From NCBI RefSeq assembly GCF_021869535.1, contig NW_026262701.1, positions 4,789,501-4,853,500 on the forward strand: a DNA stretch of 64,000 nt, given 5' to 3'. Position 1 is the first letter of the stretch. Every line of letters begins with the position of its first letter. This DNA is from Mytilus californianus. Taxonomy: Eukaryota; Mollusca; Bivalvia; Mytilida; Mytilidae. Positions 47,967 to 58,800 of this stretch are shown here, piece by piece. Below the pieces are notes generated by a model. It saw only the letters and a list, made by a program, of their open reading frames with translations. It did not search any database and was not told where the DNA came from. Both the position numbers and the translations under genes were made by a program.

Positions 47967-48828
47967 CATTTCTTCCAGTATAAATAATATTCCAGAATAT
48001 TGGAGAATGAGGATATAATATGAAACAATGTTGCATAAACTGTCTTAGTTCAAAATGTAAAGGTTTTGATGTTGTGTTCCCTAATGTTAGACATATTTAA
48101 TTTAAGTGTAAAGATTTTAAAGAAGTTGATGACTAACAGGTATATAGATTTATTTGGACTTCTTAAACCTTTTTAACATATGATATCAAAGATGAAAAAA
48201 ATAATTTCTGCTTATATAAAAGATTCTATTTCAGCTAAAAACGACCCGATTTGTCGATAAATTATTTTACAAACTTTATGGTTAGAGGTTGAACTATCTC
48301 AATCAAAACCTTTCTTAATTTCTACTGTTTACATAACACCAAAACCTCACCAGTCCAAAACTTTGTGTCCCCTCAATTTCTCAGGTATTATTGGACCAAT
48401 CTTGATGAAAGTATACCATAAAAAGAAACACATGTGTAGCTATGCAGTTAGCCACCGTTACCATGGAAACAGCAAAAAAGTGGAAAGTATTTTTTTTTAT
48501 TTTTTATGAATAATTTGACTGAGTATACCGGTTGGTCGCCACTATATACAGCTTTGGATGGTTTTGATCATTTTCGAAACTGTTCAGCAGAGGCTCAGTT
48601 TTCGAGAATATGTTTAACATAGAACCCTATACGAACAGACACATGTAGCAGTTTCTTAAAGATTATCAAATCAAACTAACAACAAATTATAGATCATGAT
48701 TATAATGAATATAACTCAGAGAAAGTTGAAGGTTAAACTATGGTAAAGATTCAGAAGCATTTGTTTTACTTTATATCTATAATAAAATTAAAAACGAAAA
48801 CACATATGAATCCACAACGTTATACAAG
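47967..48828. other. 3' flank of CFAP90-like gene, no gene seen
   Basis: AT-rich sequence; nothing recognisable. Confidence 0.45.
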
Positions 48829-48834
48829 TTTATT
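48829..48834 (-). terminator. Polyadenylation signal of CFAP90-like gene
   Basis: AATAAA on the minus strand only 7 bases past the stop codon, implying a very short 3' UTR. Confidence 0.55.
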
Positions 48835-48840
48835 TTCTGA

Positions 48841-48999
48841 CTATATATCTAAGGGAGGTAATCCGGTTCCTCTTCTGTAATAAAAGCCTTTCAATATATG
48901 TTCGATTTTGCTATGTTTCCTAACAAAAGACTCTAATGGTTTATCTAGACGACTTCCGTAATGCGACGATGACAGGACAGGTATAACCCTCTGTTGTTC
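48841..48999 (-). CDS. CFAP90: CFAP90-like exon 4 and stop
   Basis: Residues 117-168 and stop TAG at 48841-48843. EQQRVIPVLSSSHYGSRLDK continues the conserved domain; the tail ends GFYYRRGTGLPPLDI, comparable with FYRKNDI in human. Acceptor ttacag. Confidence 0.88.
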   Translation of the reverse strand, partial: EQQRVIPVLSSSHYGSRLDKPLESFVRKHSKIEHILKGFYYRRGTGLPPLDI

Positions 49000-51900
49000 C
49001 TGTAAAAATAATAGATTATATTTGAATTTGTGAAGGGCAATGGAGCATATTTGAAATCATATTTAAAATTATTGAGATATTTTTCCTAGTAAACGGGTCA
49101 TTACCCCATAATAGCATTTTAAACGGGTGACACTATGTCGCTTCTCCAAACGTCTCAATAGTAAGATTTGACTTCTGTCGCTTCTCCAAACGTCTCAATA
49201 GTAAGATTTGACTTCTGTCGCTTCTCCAAACGTCTCAATAGTAAGATTTGACTTCAAGTTGATACTTTATACTTTACTCTGTTTTGTTTACTGCACTATT
49301 TACCTCGATGTACATGAAGAACCATATTCGATTTATCTCTGTATGAAGTATATATACAATCAGGTGATGATATATAAGAAGCTGTTATTCATAGATATTG
49401 TGTAGGACAAGGATACCTTTTTTGGTTAGAGATGTACCCATCTTTGCATTGAATGACATCGTTGAGGGTGTGAAACCGGGGTGCTCACTTCCTAAATTCG
49501 TTTTTTTAATTTGTTTTCACTTCCCACATCTTTTTTCCTAGATCTAAGTTTTTTACCCCCCCCCCCCCCCCTCCCCCCCATTTTTACCCCCATAGCCCAC
49601 TTCCGTACTTTTCTTATCCCTTTAATGCAACATCCCAAAAGTGTGTCATCCCCATCATCATTTATACCTTTTTTTAGATTTTCATAATATGTTAGTCATA
49701 CTCAACCACCGGTTCTAATAGATATCAACCCTCTATTTTTCTGTTTCATGTAAACACTTAGGCGCCAGGGGGGTTTTTGAAATGCATATACTGCCTGATA
49801 GAACTGATAAAAAAAATAAACTACTATGAATTTCGTCTTGAAAAACTTCCTGCCACCTCCCTTTCGTCACCCAGATACAGATCCAGTATCCAGTAAAAAC
49901 GTTTGCTGTATGGCATGTAAAAAGACTACGCAGTAACCATATATGTACCACAATAAGGGTCCCGGTTCCGCCTAAATGCGCCACTGCCACAAGAATATTA
50001 AATGCTATAAAATCGTGCACTAATTCATTAATCATTTTCAAATTCAGGCCTGTGAATTTTTTATACATATGATCGGACAGGGGATGTTATAGCAAATCAA
50101 ATGAATCGTGTTATAACAATGATTTCAAAGAAAGTTAAACGAGTCTTACAACTATTCTTATCGAAGGATGTGTAATTACCTGGTGAAACAATTTCTGTGA
50201 ACATAGCATTTCAGATTATTGTCGTTAATGTCAAGTCAGAAAAATTAGAATATTTAGTTACATATATATATGCATAAAATCATTTTTTTAAATTTGTTCC
50301 GTTAGTTAATGTGTGTTTTCTGGTGACTTTGGATTTGAGAATCTTTATACTACATCAGAGTGTTGTACATTTGTTAATTCTTTCGATTATCTGCTGAACA
50401 TTACTATTTTGATATATACCTCGTCTTGAACTGACAACCCGATGGTTTTTATACTGTTCCTGTCATCACGATGCAATTTACTATCATACCCATATTTTAT
50501 GTGGAAAAGGCGGTCATAAGTTGTTAATACATCAGCCTGAAAAAAATACACTCATCAAATAAAAGAGCCCTGAAATTATTTCACACCAGGGCCGTTATCA
50601 ATCAGTCTTTCAATCTTCACTAAAAATCGAAGAGTGTCTCAGCGTCATATTCATCCATTATAATATAATTATTTCTGATGTTTAGTCAAATCACAAATAC
50701 CGAACAAAAATTCTATACTTCAATTTTGATAGATTTTGACAAATTTGAGTATGCAAAAATAGGAAAGACAATAAAAATCAGAGATCCAATAAAACAGATA
50801 ACGCCAAAACCCCCAAAAAACCCAACAAAACCAATAATGACAAAACATTACACAGCAAATTAAAATTAACCAACACGAACCCCACCAAAAACCGAGGATG
50901 AACTCAGGTATTCCGGAAGGGTTAGCACTTCCTCCTGCTCCACACGTATAACATCCGTTGTGTTGCTCATGGGGGGTAAAAATCCTGTACAAGTCAGAAA
51001 CAAGTCAGATTAAATATCATTTCAATAGGTAAATTTAGGTATTGCCTTTCAAGAACAAACTCATTTTGTTTCACGCAAAATACGAAACAGCGTCTCTTAT
51101 GAATATATTTGAGACTTTAAATATTTGAATTCCACAAGGTAGATAACTTTCCGATTTTGAACTTCCTAGTGAAACATATGCAAAGGAAACTTATCTAACC
51201 AACCCATATTTACATATAATCGTAAGAGGAAAATCATTTTGTGTGAAATTCACATTCTTCTTTTTTATACTTACAACAGTTTCTCGTTTTCTGTGGTTGT
51301 ATATGGTATTACAAACAGGATCTAATTCTGACCTTGACCACTGTTTTATGCCTCGCCAATGTCTCGAACCATCTCCGATCGTAGCCAAATGTTTTCTTCT
51401 GATATTTTCCGTTCTCTGTTAAAAATAGATATTTTCAATATGACATGAACAACTGCAGAATAACAATAAAACTTTAAGAGTCGTTGGATGTTGTTATTTC
51501 GTGTGGGCAGTCTTTTCGGTAATTCCTTTTACCCTTATTATGCATTATATAGAGGTATATGGCATTGCCTCTTAAAAATGTGGTTACTCTATTAATATCT
51601 TTTTCCCGAAATTTATAGAAAAATAAAAAGGTCTCACCATTTTTACTAACGTTAGCGGGGAACTAAGTGGGATCCTTTGAATAATCCCATGCTTTTCTAT
51701 TCATGAACCATACCATACAGTAAATGATCTTCTATTTGCAGATATGTATGTAAAATTGTTTTACTTGGGGCGTCATTTCTGTACTTTACCTTTTAAAGCC
51801 AGTAAAAATTTGGAACATACGTCAGGAGACCATGAATATTTTGAACAGAGAACAAAGATTTGTTTTATTGTTGATGTAAGTAACACGGAAACATATAGAC

Positions 51901-52026
51901 ACACACTTACAGAGTCGAGGCAAAACATATACTCACTGATAATACGTTTTTCCATAATCCATCTAGTTCTCCTGGATTTACTTCACTCTTGCCATACAAA
52001 GACATTCGTTTTCCATCATCATCCAT
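48841..52026 (-). CDS. CFAP90: CFAP90-like (C5orf49) cilia- and flagella-associated protein, complete gene span, 4 exons
   Basis: Exons 52026-51937, 51415-51275, 50536-50420, 48999-48841, all phase 0, joined 168 aa. The core TYDRLF..KYGYDSKLHRDDR, then GLSVQDEEQQR and SSSHYGSRLDKPLE, matches by recall human C5orf49 (147 aa; LYDCIF, YDQKLHRDDR, EEEQERPV, SSVYGKRI). That family is axonemal, decorating the inside of ciliary doublet microtubules. The N-terminal two exons are poorly conserved and lysine/arginine-rich. The start is the first ATG after an in-frame stop upstream. A polyadenylation signal AATAAA (minus) lies at 48829-48834, right after the stop, and a perfect CRE TGACGTCA lies 77 bp upstream of the ATG. 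Confidence 0.87.
49137..49256. repeat. 40-bp tandem triplication, CFAP90-like intron 3
   Basis: Three essentially perfect units of gtcgcttctccaaacgtctc + aatagtaagatttgacttct. Confidence 0.95.
49557..49580. repeat. C-homopolymer tract
   Basis: About 17 C, one T, then 7 C. Confidence 0.9.
50420..50536 (-). CDS. CFAP90: CFAP90-like exon 3 (LHRDDR core)
   Basis: Residues 78-116. ADVLTTYDRLF and YDSKLHRDDR are the family hallmark, followed by IGLSVQDE. Acceptor tttcag after a T/A tract, donor GACGAG|gtatat. Confidence 0.9.
50700..50980 (+). repeat. Interspersed repeat, CFAP90-like intron 2
   Basis: 'aacacgaaccccaccaaaaa', 'gaactcaggtattccggaag', 'cacttcctcctgctccac', 'gtgttgctcatgg'; related to 31370-31490. 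Confidence 0.6.
51275..51415 (-). CDS. CFAP90: CFAP90-like exon 2
   Basis: Residues 31-77 (47 codons), RTENIRRKHLATIGDGSRHW onward, ending YNHRKRETV. Acceptor taacag, donor GTT|gtaagt. Not strongly conserved; assigned because phase, spacing and both splice sites fit between exons 1 and 3. Confidence 0.8.
51937..52026 (-). CDS. CFAP90: CFAP90-like exon 1
   Basis: Residues 1-30, beginning MDDDGKRMSLYGKSEVNPGE. The frame is open upstream back to a TGA but has no earlier ATG, which decides the start. Donor TCA|gtgagt. Confidence 0.8.
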
Positions 52027-52102
52027 TTTACTGCCGACTTCTCCTAATCGTTTCAGACTAATGTTACCATGTTCTCAAAATTAACGTAATAATCTTATTC
52101 TG

Positions 52103-52110
52103 TGACGTCA
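52103..52110. promoter_or_regulatory. CRE-like palindrome upstream of CFAP90-like gene
   Basis: Perfect TGACGTCA, 77 bp upstream of the start codon, suitably placed for a proximal promoter CREB/ATF site. No TATA box is seen. Its use is inferred. Confidence 0.4.
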
Positions 52111-52188
52111 CTATACGTTCTGTTGTTGCTTGTATTACAATTTATCTTTCCTCCTATAGATTTCTGGGGATGTAATTGGTTAAAGGAC

Positions 52189-52265
52189 TACACTAGGTGA
52201 CTACATATATTTGATAAAGGGTGCCCTAAAAAATATGGGGTTAGTTACCATATGGGGTAAGTAAG
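52189..52265. repeat. Diverged half-copy of the 52.5-kb hairpin arm
   Basis: 'actaggtgactacatatatt' and 'atatggggttagttaccata' parallel the left arm at 52509-52567. Confidence 0.5.
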
Positions 52266-52508
52266 GAGTTACTTCCCTTTCAAAACAAAAAAGAAATCTG
52301 AAAGGTTTCAACAGACGAAGAAATTGATAATGAACGATTGAAATAATTCATAAAACAAATTTAAAGCTAAAAAGTTGTTATTGTTGGCATTTTTTTTTGT
52401 ATAGACAAATGGAAGTAGGTTCTTAATACTAAGTATTGAAGACTTAATCACTTTGATAGGCCGCTAGTCTAAATACCACATGTGAAGATAGTCGGTAAGA
52501 TAAATTCT

Positions 52509-52639
52509 TTACACGGTGTGCTAGTGACCTAATACAATATATATGGGGTCAGTAAATTCCATATGGGGATTCGCTCTCATCCCATATGGAATTTACTGAC
52601 CCCATATATATCGTTTTAGGTCACTAACACACCATGTAA
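52509..52639. repeat. Near-perfect hairpin, 59-bp arms, 13-base loop
   Basis: Arms 52509-52567 and 52581-52639 match at 55 of 59 positions (e.g. atatatatggggtcagtaaa). Located ~480 bp upstream of the CFAP90-like start. Confidence 0.95.
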
Positions 52640-52760
52640 CTAATAGTATGTCTTACATATATATTAGATATATTTTGATTATTGAAATATCGTGATCTGT
52701 CCTTCAAAAAACCTGTTGTTGGTAATGGGAGACCAGTACAGTTGTAAATATTGCTCTATA

Positions 52761-54001
52761 CAGGGGCGTAGCTAGGTATCCAATAAACTGTAGGCACAAT
52801 TTGCGGCAGGGGGTCTGGGGGCCGCTCAAGGCCCGCAGCAGGTCCAGGGCAGAGCCCTGGTAGGGAGTTCAGGGGGGACAAAAAAAACATAAAATTTACT
52901 GGTCATTTTATCATGATAATATACATGAAGAAAAGTTCGAAAAATTATACATAATTTTACAATAACATCTGACTGATAGTACATATATTCATTAAAAAAT
53001 TAGGCACGCAAACACTAAGACTACTATAAAATAATACTATCCTTTGGACTACGCATCAACCATTCATCTTTTGATTCTTAAACCTTCACCCTCCGGCCAC
53101 AAAAACACATACATACTCACAGTCGATGCCTCATGCAGAAGTTCTGTTCTGTTCATACTATCTAACAAAATTAAAGAAATTCACATTTTCTGATATCCTG
53201 TATTGTAAAATCCCTACCTGCTTAGGAATTTGAATAATTATGGTCATTACACGTAGATCTGAGAGTACTCGAAGTTACTGAAAGCTAGTTGATTGATTGA
53301 TTGGTTGCTAAACGTCCAATTGCAAATAGTTCATGCATGTTCAGGACAAAAACAAATTTACAATAAATGCAACAGGTATCTAGGTCCTGTAATAAGAGTC
53401 GTCCAGGATGAAGGTCTGGAAATTTGGAAATGCCATGCATTGGATTATGAGAGTTTATTGCATAGGAACAGAAATTTTGCCCTTCTTCAGACCACCTACG
53501 AACCCCTCAAAGGGTTGTTGCAAGTGTTCTTAACGTGCATAAAGCGTGGCATTCTCTCTACACTAGGCATTGGATTTAATGTCCTCATTCTGACCAGACG
53601 TGACTGTGTATTTGTACATCCCGCAAAGCCAAACAGGCTCCCAACTTTGGCAAGGGTTTTTTGTAGGTCGGATGAAGACCAAGTGGAAAGCTAGTTGAAA
53701 GCCAACAACAACTAATTAAAACAATCATGTATCTATAAGAATAAAGTGTCAGGGTTTTGAGCATGTTGAGGTTCATTAAGGTATTTGTTGAAAGAAGTGA
53801 AATGATCAGGACCAAAGTTCTAGTTTTTAGTTTCTATCTATAATGACATACAATTCTATCCAATACTCCATTCTCTAAGGATGCATCTTCACGTGCATCT
53901 ACAGATAACGTTGTTTATTATTTTTTTTAATAATAAAAATATTTGTGAAAAAATTATGTGTAGGCACGTGCCTAAAGTGCCTAACGGCAGCTACGCCCCT
54001 G
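52761..54001. mobile_element. 1.24-kb non-autonomous element with ends CAGGGGCGTAGCT
   Basis: Left end CAGGGGCGTAGCTAGG and right end GCAGCTACGCCCCTG are inverted repeats (13 bp). The left subterminal part is GC-rich (gggggtctgggggccgctca). Contains another repeat at 53288-53700. No clear TSD, so the exact superfamily (hAT-type ends) is uncertain. Confidence 0.65.
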
Positions 54002-54009
54002 CATGATAT

Positions 54010-54175
54010 TTGATTAATGTCCGTTATTGATTATAGAAAGCAGTGCCGGTATTGTTAACTTCGACCAGTAGACGATATTACAATCAGTCACAAGTCGGTT
54101 ATTGATTATAGAAAGCTGTACCGGAATTGTTAATTATGACCAGTAGACAATATTACAATAAGTCACACGTCTGTT
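54010..54175. repeat. ~82-bp partial tandem duplication
   Basis: 'gttattgattatagaaagc' + 'ttgttaac/ttcgaccagtagac' + 'atattacaat.agtcaca' occurs twice and begins a third time. Confidence 0.7.
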
Positions 54176-55670
54176 ATTGATTATAGAATGCTGTACTTCA
54201 TACTTCATTTGGTAAAGAAGATGCCTTTATTAAAATTTTCTTGGAAATTCTCATGCACTGTCAAAATAGCTGATTGAAACTTTTATACAAGAGCTAATCA
54301 ACCTTTTTAAGCACAAGATTGTGTTATTCAACGATTGATCTTATAAATCAACCCATCACTTGCTGATCAAACTGTCTGTATAAAAGATAAAGTAAAACCA
54401 TAATACCAAATGTCTAAGAAACCTTCCAAATATAATCCTGATGCATTAGTATCACCACTGACACATAGATATTACATATTTTATTTACATAACAAATGTA
54501 TATGTACAGAATGCTATCACAGACAACAGGCATAAAAATATTCAATCATAAAATATCAGAATACAGGAATGTTTTTTTGTCTAAACACTTTCACATAAAT
54601 TAAATGATAAAACATTATAAGATCAAAAGACAATATAATTTTACTGTTTATTACTTACAACTGGTAGAGAAATATCTAAATACATAATCAATTTCTCTCA
54701 GAATTAAATATTTATAAGTAATAAGGAAGATAACTGTTTTTAAAGTTCAAAATAATAAATATTTCAAAACTCAAAATTCAAGAAAAAAGATTTCTACCTG
54801 CTGAAGTTCTCAATCGTGTGTTCTTTTGCTCCACTGAAGAGAGAAATATTTTTTTTTCAGTTAAATTTTCCTGTTAATATATCAATTTTGTAGCTGTCAA
54901 TGGACTTACAAAGTACTATCAAGATTCATTTTCACGGTTACGGACAAAGTTTATAAATTTGTTCTTACGAAATCCTATTTTTACTTGTACCTATATATTA
55001 TTTTTATCACAGTCAATAATAATGATTCATTATAAATTTAAAACAAAGGTAAAATGTCTACAGATTACCCTAATCATATTGGTGGGTGAGTGTCTGTAAA
55101 AAAACTCCAACATTATCTAATCTTTATCTGTATGGGAAAATGTAATATGATTCATTAAGACCCCTGATCACAAAATTCTCTGTCATATAAAGATATACCA
55201 CATATGTTACACTTTTTATTTAGGGATATTTTTACTTTTTTTAATTTTATGTCATTAGCATTTAATTTAGCATCTCATGAGCATTTGAACAGATATCCTC
55301 GTTTTCAAATCCAGTTTATATTATTTTTTCAGAAATTGTTGAAGGAAGTCACATTGACACATTTTCCTTACTTAATCTTACTTTAGTAGTCGTATGTTTG
55401 AAAAGAGGACATTATGCATATATTTTTGAAAACCGAAATAGTGAAAAAGCACTTCTGTAGCTTCCTGTATAGAACAGGTACCCTTATAGGCACTTATCAA
55501 AAAATGGTTCAGAACTGTAATTACAATCTCAGGAAAATATGAGCTATTCATCATATCTTTAACTCAGGTTTTTTTTATTTCAAACAGTTTATATTTTCAT
55601 TCATACATTTCTCTTTGTCCATTGAAAATTACAGGTCTCATCGATCAACACTTGTAAATAAACTGTTTTC
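54175..55670. other. 3' flank of the CCDC113-like gene
   Basis: AT-rich; a candidate polyadenylation AATAAA (minus) is at 55574-55579. No other feature seen. Confidence 0.45.
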
Positions 55671-55671
55671 A

Positions 55672-55760
55672 TTGTTATCACATGACTTGGTTCTACATTG
55701 TTATCACATGACTTGGTTCTCCATTGTCATCACATGACCTGTTCCATCATTCTCCATTGT
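55672..55760 (-). repeat. Short tandem repeat spanning the CCDC113-like stop codon
   Basis: Three units on the minus strand based on ACAATGGAGAACCAAGTC followed by ATGTGATA (about 26 bp; the first is 33 bp). The coding end and the stop lie in the first unit. Confidence 0.75.
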
Positions 55761-55825
55761 TGATTGGCCATCTCACTCCCAATCTGCATTTTGGTCCACA
55801 TCTTTTTATGTGTTTTAAGTGCCAT
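55730..55825 (-). CDS. CCDC113: CCDC113-like last exon and stop
   Basis: 31 codons, MALKTHKKMWTKMQIGSEMA then NQQWRMMEQVM, stop TGA at 55730-55732. The last ten codons and the stop fall in the first unit of a ~26-bp tandem repeat running into the 3' UTR. A candidate AATAAA (minus) is at 55574-55579. Confidence 0.82.
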   Translation of the reverse strand: MALKTHKKMWTKMQIGSEMANQQWRMMEQVM

Positions 55826-58800
55826 CTGTAAAATAAAGATCTTCAAACATTGGAATTGAAAATAGTCAAAAGTAGTATGTATATATCGAAAAATTCAGGG
55901 CAGCATTGATTTGATTTATAACACTGTAACTCATATACAGGGGTAAATAGGAAAACAAATATTTTTACCTTAATAACATTATCAAGCAGCTAGGCATTTA
56001 GAGTATTTTACTGAAAAATTCAGGTAAATTGTGGAAAATTTGAAGATGAAAAATGAAATTGGTGTAAAATTTTCAAATATTTACACTCTATGACCTTCCT
56101 AAGCTGAGATTTATTTATAGAGAAGATGATTGCAACCAGTGTTATAGTCCCTCTCTTTTTCTATAATTGGAAAGAAGTCATGTTTGAAAAGAGCATGCTT
56201 TTTATTGATCTGGACCACAAAAAAAATTGCAATATCCCTTTACAGATATAATTATGTGTTATGAAAATATTCCCATCTATAACTAATCAACACAATAGGG
56301 TGAGCTTTGATGGTGAACCAATCGGGTTTATTTCAAATGTTATGTTTTATGAGAAAGTATTAGAGTTGCACAAAAAGTAGAATTACTTAATTTGAGTTCC
56401 ATACCTCAGCAATTTCTACTTTTCTTTCCCAATTTTTAACTTTTCTCTGGATTTCATATAAATCAGCTTTTTCTGTGACATAATCCATCACATCAGGCAC
56501 TCGGAAATCTGTCAATTGTTGTCGAAGTTTACGATTTATTTTCTCAGCTTTGGCTCGTTCCTACCAAAAGATATATCATACAATCAAATCATTAATGTAT
56601 ATTCAATTAAACATCTCCCTTTATCATTCAATGAAATTAACCCTCTTTGATTTAAATATGTTTCCTTTTTAGTACTTATTATTTGTATTGTATATTGGCT
56701 GTATGTTTTAACTTTTTGATAAATTTTTACTTTTTCTTCATTTTCAATATAAAAATAGATATTAGCAAACCTTTTAATACTTTCATTTGTTGTTTATAAA
56801 ACATTAGCTTAACAAATCTACTTGTAAATTAGAGCTTGACATAATGCATAGACACCCATCTATTGTTGAGACTGTTTCTTGACCTTTAGATGTTTTTTTT
56901 ACTTTTGGGTTGCTGTCACACTGACATATACCAAACATATCATTTTAATCCTATTATAAGCAGTGGATTAAGATTTGTACATACATCTTCTACCACTGTA
57001 GTTTCAGCATCTATCTTTGTCAATAGTTCATTCCGTGATGATATTTCTGATTTCAATCTTTCTGATTCCATTGTCAGTGTATGAAGTTTTTTCTGAAATG
57101 ATCAAATTTAAAAAAACATGAATGAGAAATGTTTTTCAACTTTAAAAGCCATATTCAAGTTACATCTATACAAGTGCATATATATATCTTGAAATACAAA
57201 TTATATGATAATGAATTTTATAGCCTTTTATAGCCCACTATACGGTATGGGTTTTTGTCATTCTTGAAGGCCGTATGGTTGCCTATAATTGCTTACATCC
57301 ACTTCATTTGAACTTTTGTGGATAGTTGTCTCATTGGCAATCATACCACATCTCCCTTTTTTATATTTAAATTACCTTCCCTTTATCAGCGTTAAAGTAT
57401 GCAATATCATTGATTAAATAGATCAATGTCAGTATGCATAAGATAAGACAGTCACATATTATTTTCTTAACTGAAAAGGTTTAACGGATATATAATTAGA
57501 TGGTAAAAATTGAATGAGAATATGTAGAAACAATGTTTTGTTATTTTATTATTTACTAGAATATATTTTGTTTGATCACTTTTTTCTTAAATTTTGCTTT
57601 GATCCTTCTATATGATAACTTTCCATATCAAGCGACTCGACTGAGAATGGTTCTTCTCATCTCTCAAGCAACTCGTCTGAGAATGGTTCTTCTCATTCCA
57701 GTAGAGTGAGAACACAGTGACATCATAAAACAACACTGTCTAGGAAACAATAAACAGATTATCTATGGTATTTCGACTCATGGTGGTTACACGGCTATAC
57801 ATTGTAGTCATTTCAGGGATATTGTCCTTCGATGAATTTGTAGCCAAGAAACTGCCTCTGGTTTCAGAACCATAGATAATCTATAAGAAGTCCCATGTAC
57901 ATTTGCTCAATTACATTCATATCTTCTAAAAATATTTATTCTAAATGAAAGATTAAATAAATTGAAAACTTACTTTATATGAGTTTAATACTTGTAATGA
58001 TTTACTGGCTTTCAGTTTAAGATCCATGAGTTCTGTATTTTTCTCATCAATTTTTTCTAAATACTGTTCGTTTTCAATCTTTAATTGCTGGAAGTCAACT
58101 TCATGTAATGCCTCTCCCATTTCTTCTTTCTAAAAAGATAAGGTTTATTTTCATCTTAAAAAGCCTTGTTCTATGTATTCTTAAGCTGTATTCAGATAGA
58201 CTTTCAATGGACAGTAGGTGAAAACATCAATACAGTATTATATTTTCCTTTTAAAAATGCATCCAGAGAATACTTAGTTCGACATTATTAAAACATTATT
58301 ATTAGCAACTCTCTATTCTTCAAAGTCTTCTCAAAACAGGCCTGATGGAGAAAATAAGTGTTTTTAAATATTTTATGATTTCTATACTGTTAGTTTTCAA
58401 TGAGGAACTATCAGTGTCCTTTAATCCTTGCTTCCACAGAGCTGATATAACATAATCCAGAGACTTTGAAATGTAATTATCCCCGTCTTGGTAGTCAAGA
58501 AATTTTCTAATGAATAAGAATTTTTAGTGTTTTTTTCCACTCTTCCTGGTGTTACTTCAAATAAGGAACACTTGTAGTTGTATAATCAATTAAATCAAAA
58601 CTAATCATGTTATACTTTGTTTAAGGTGGTACATAACACTACAGGGCGATAACTCTGTAAAAATCAGCTCAACGTTTTAATCACGTTCTATTGTTAAGGA
58701 AATGTTAAGCTTCTCAATGATCAAACTTAGTGTTTGTCAAATTACTATATGTCCAATAAAATTTTTCCGATTAAGTGTGTGGTTCAAGTTTTTTGAAATT

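Noticed and set aside
49733-50068. 111-codon minus-strand open frame in CFAP90-like intron 3
   Set aside because: No family recognised, low-complexity hydrophobic content and a probable dispersed repeat; also intronic.
53293-53694. 133-codon plus-strand open frame
   Set aside because: Lies in a dispersed repeat inside the CAGGGGCGTAGC element; no recognisable domain or splice context.
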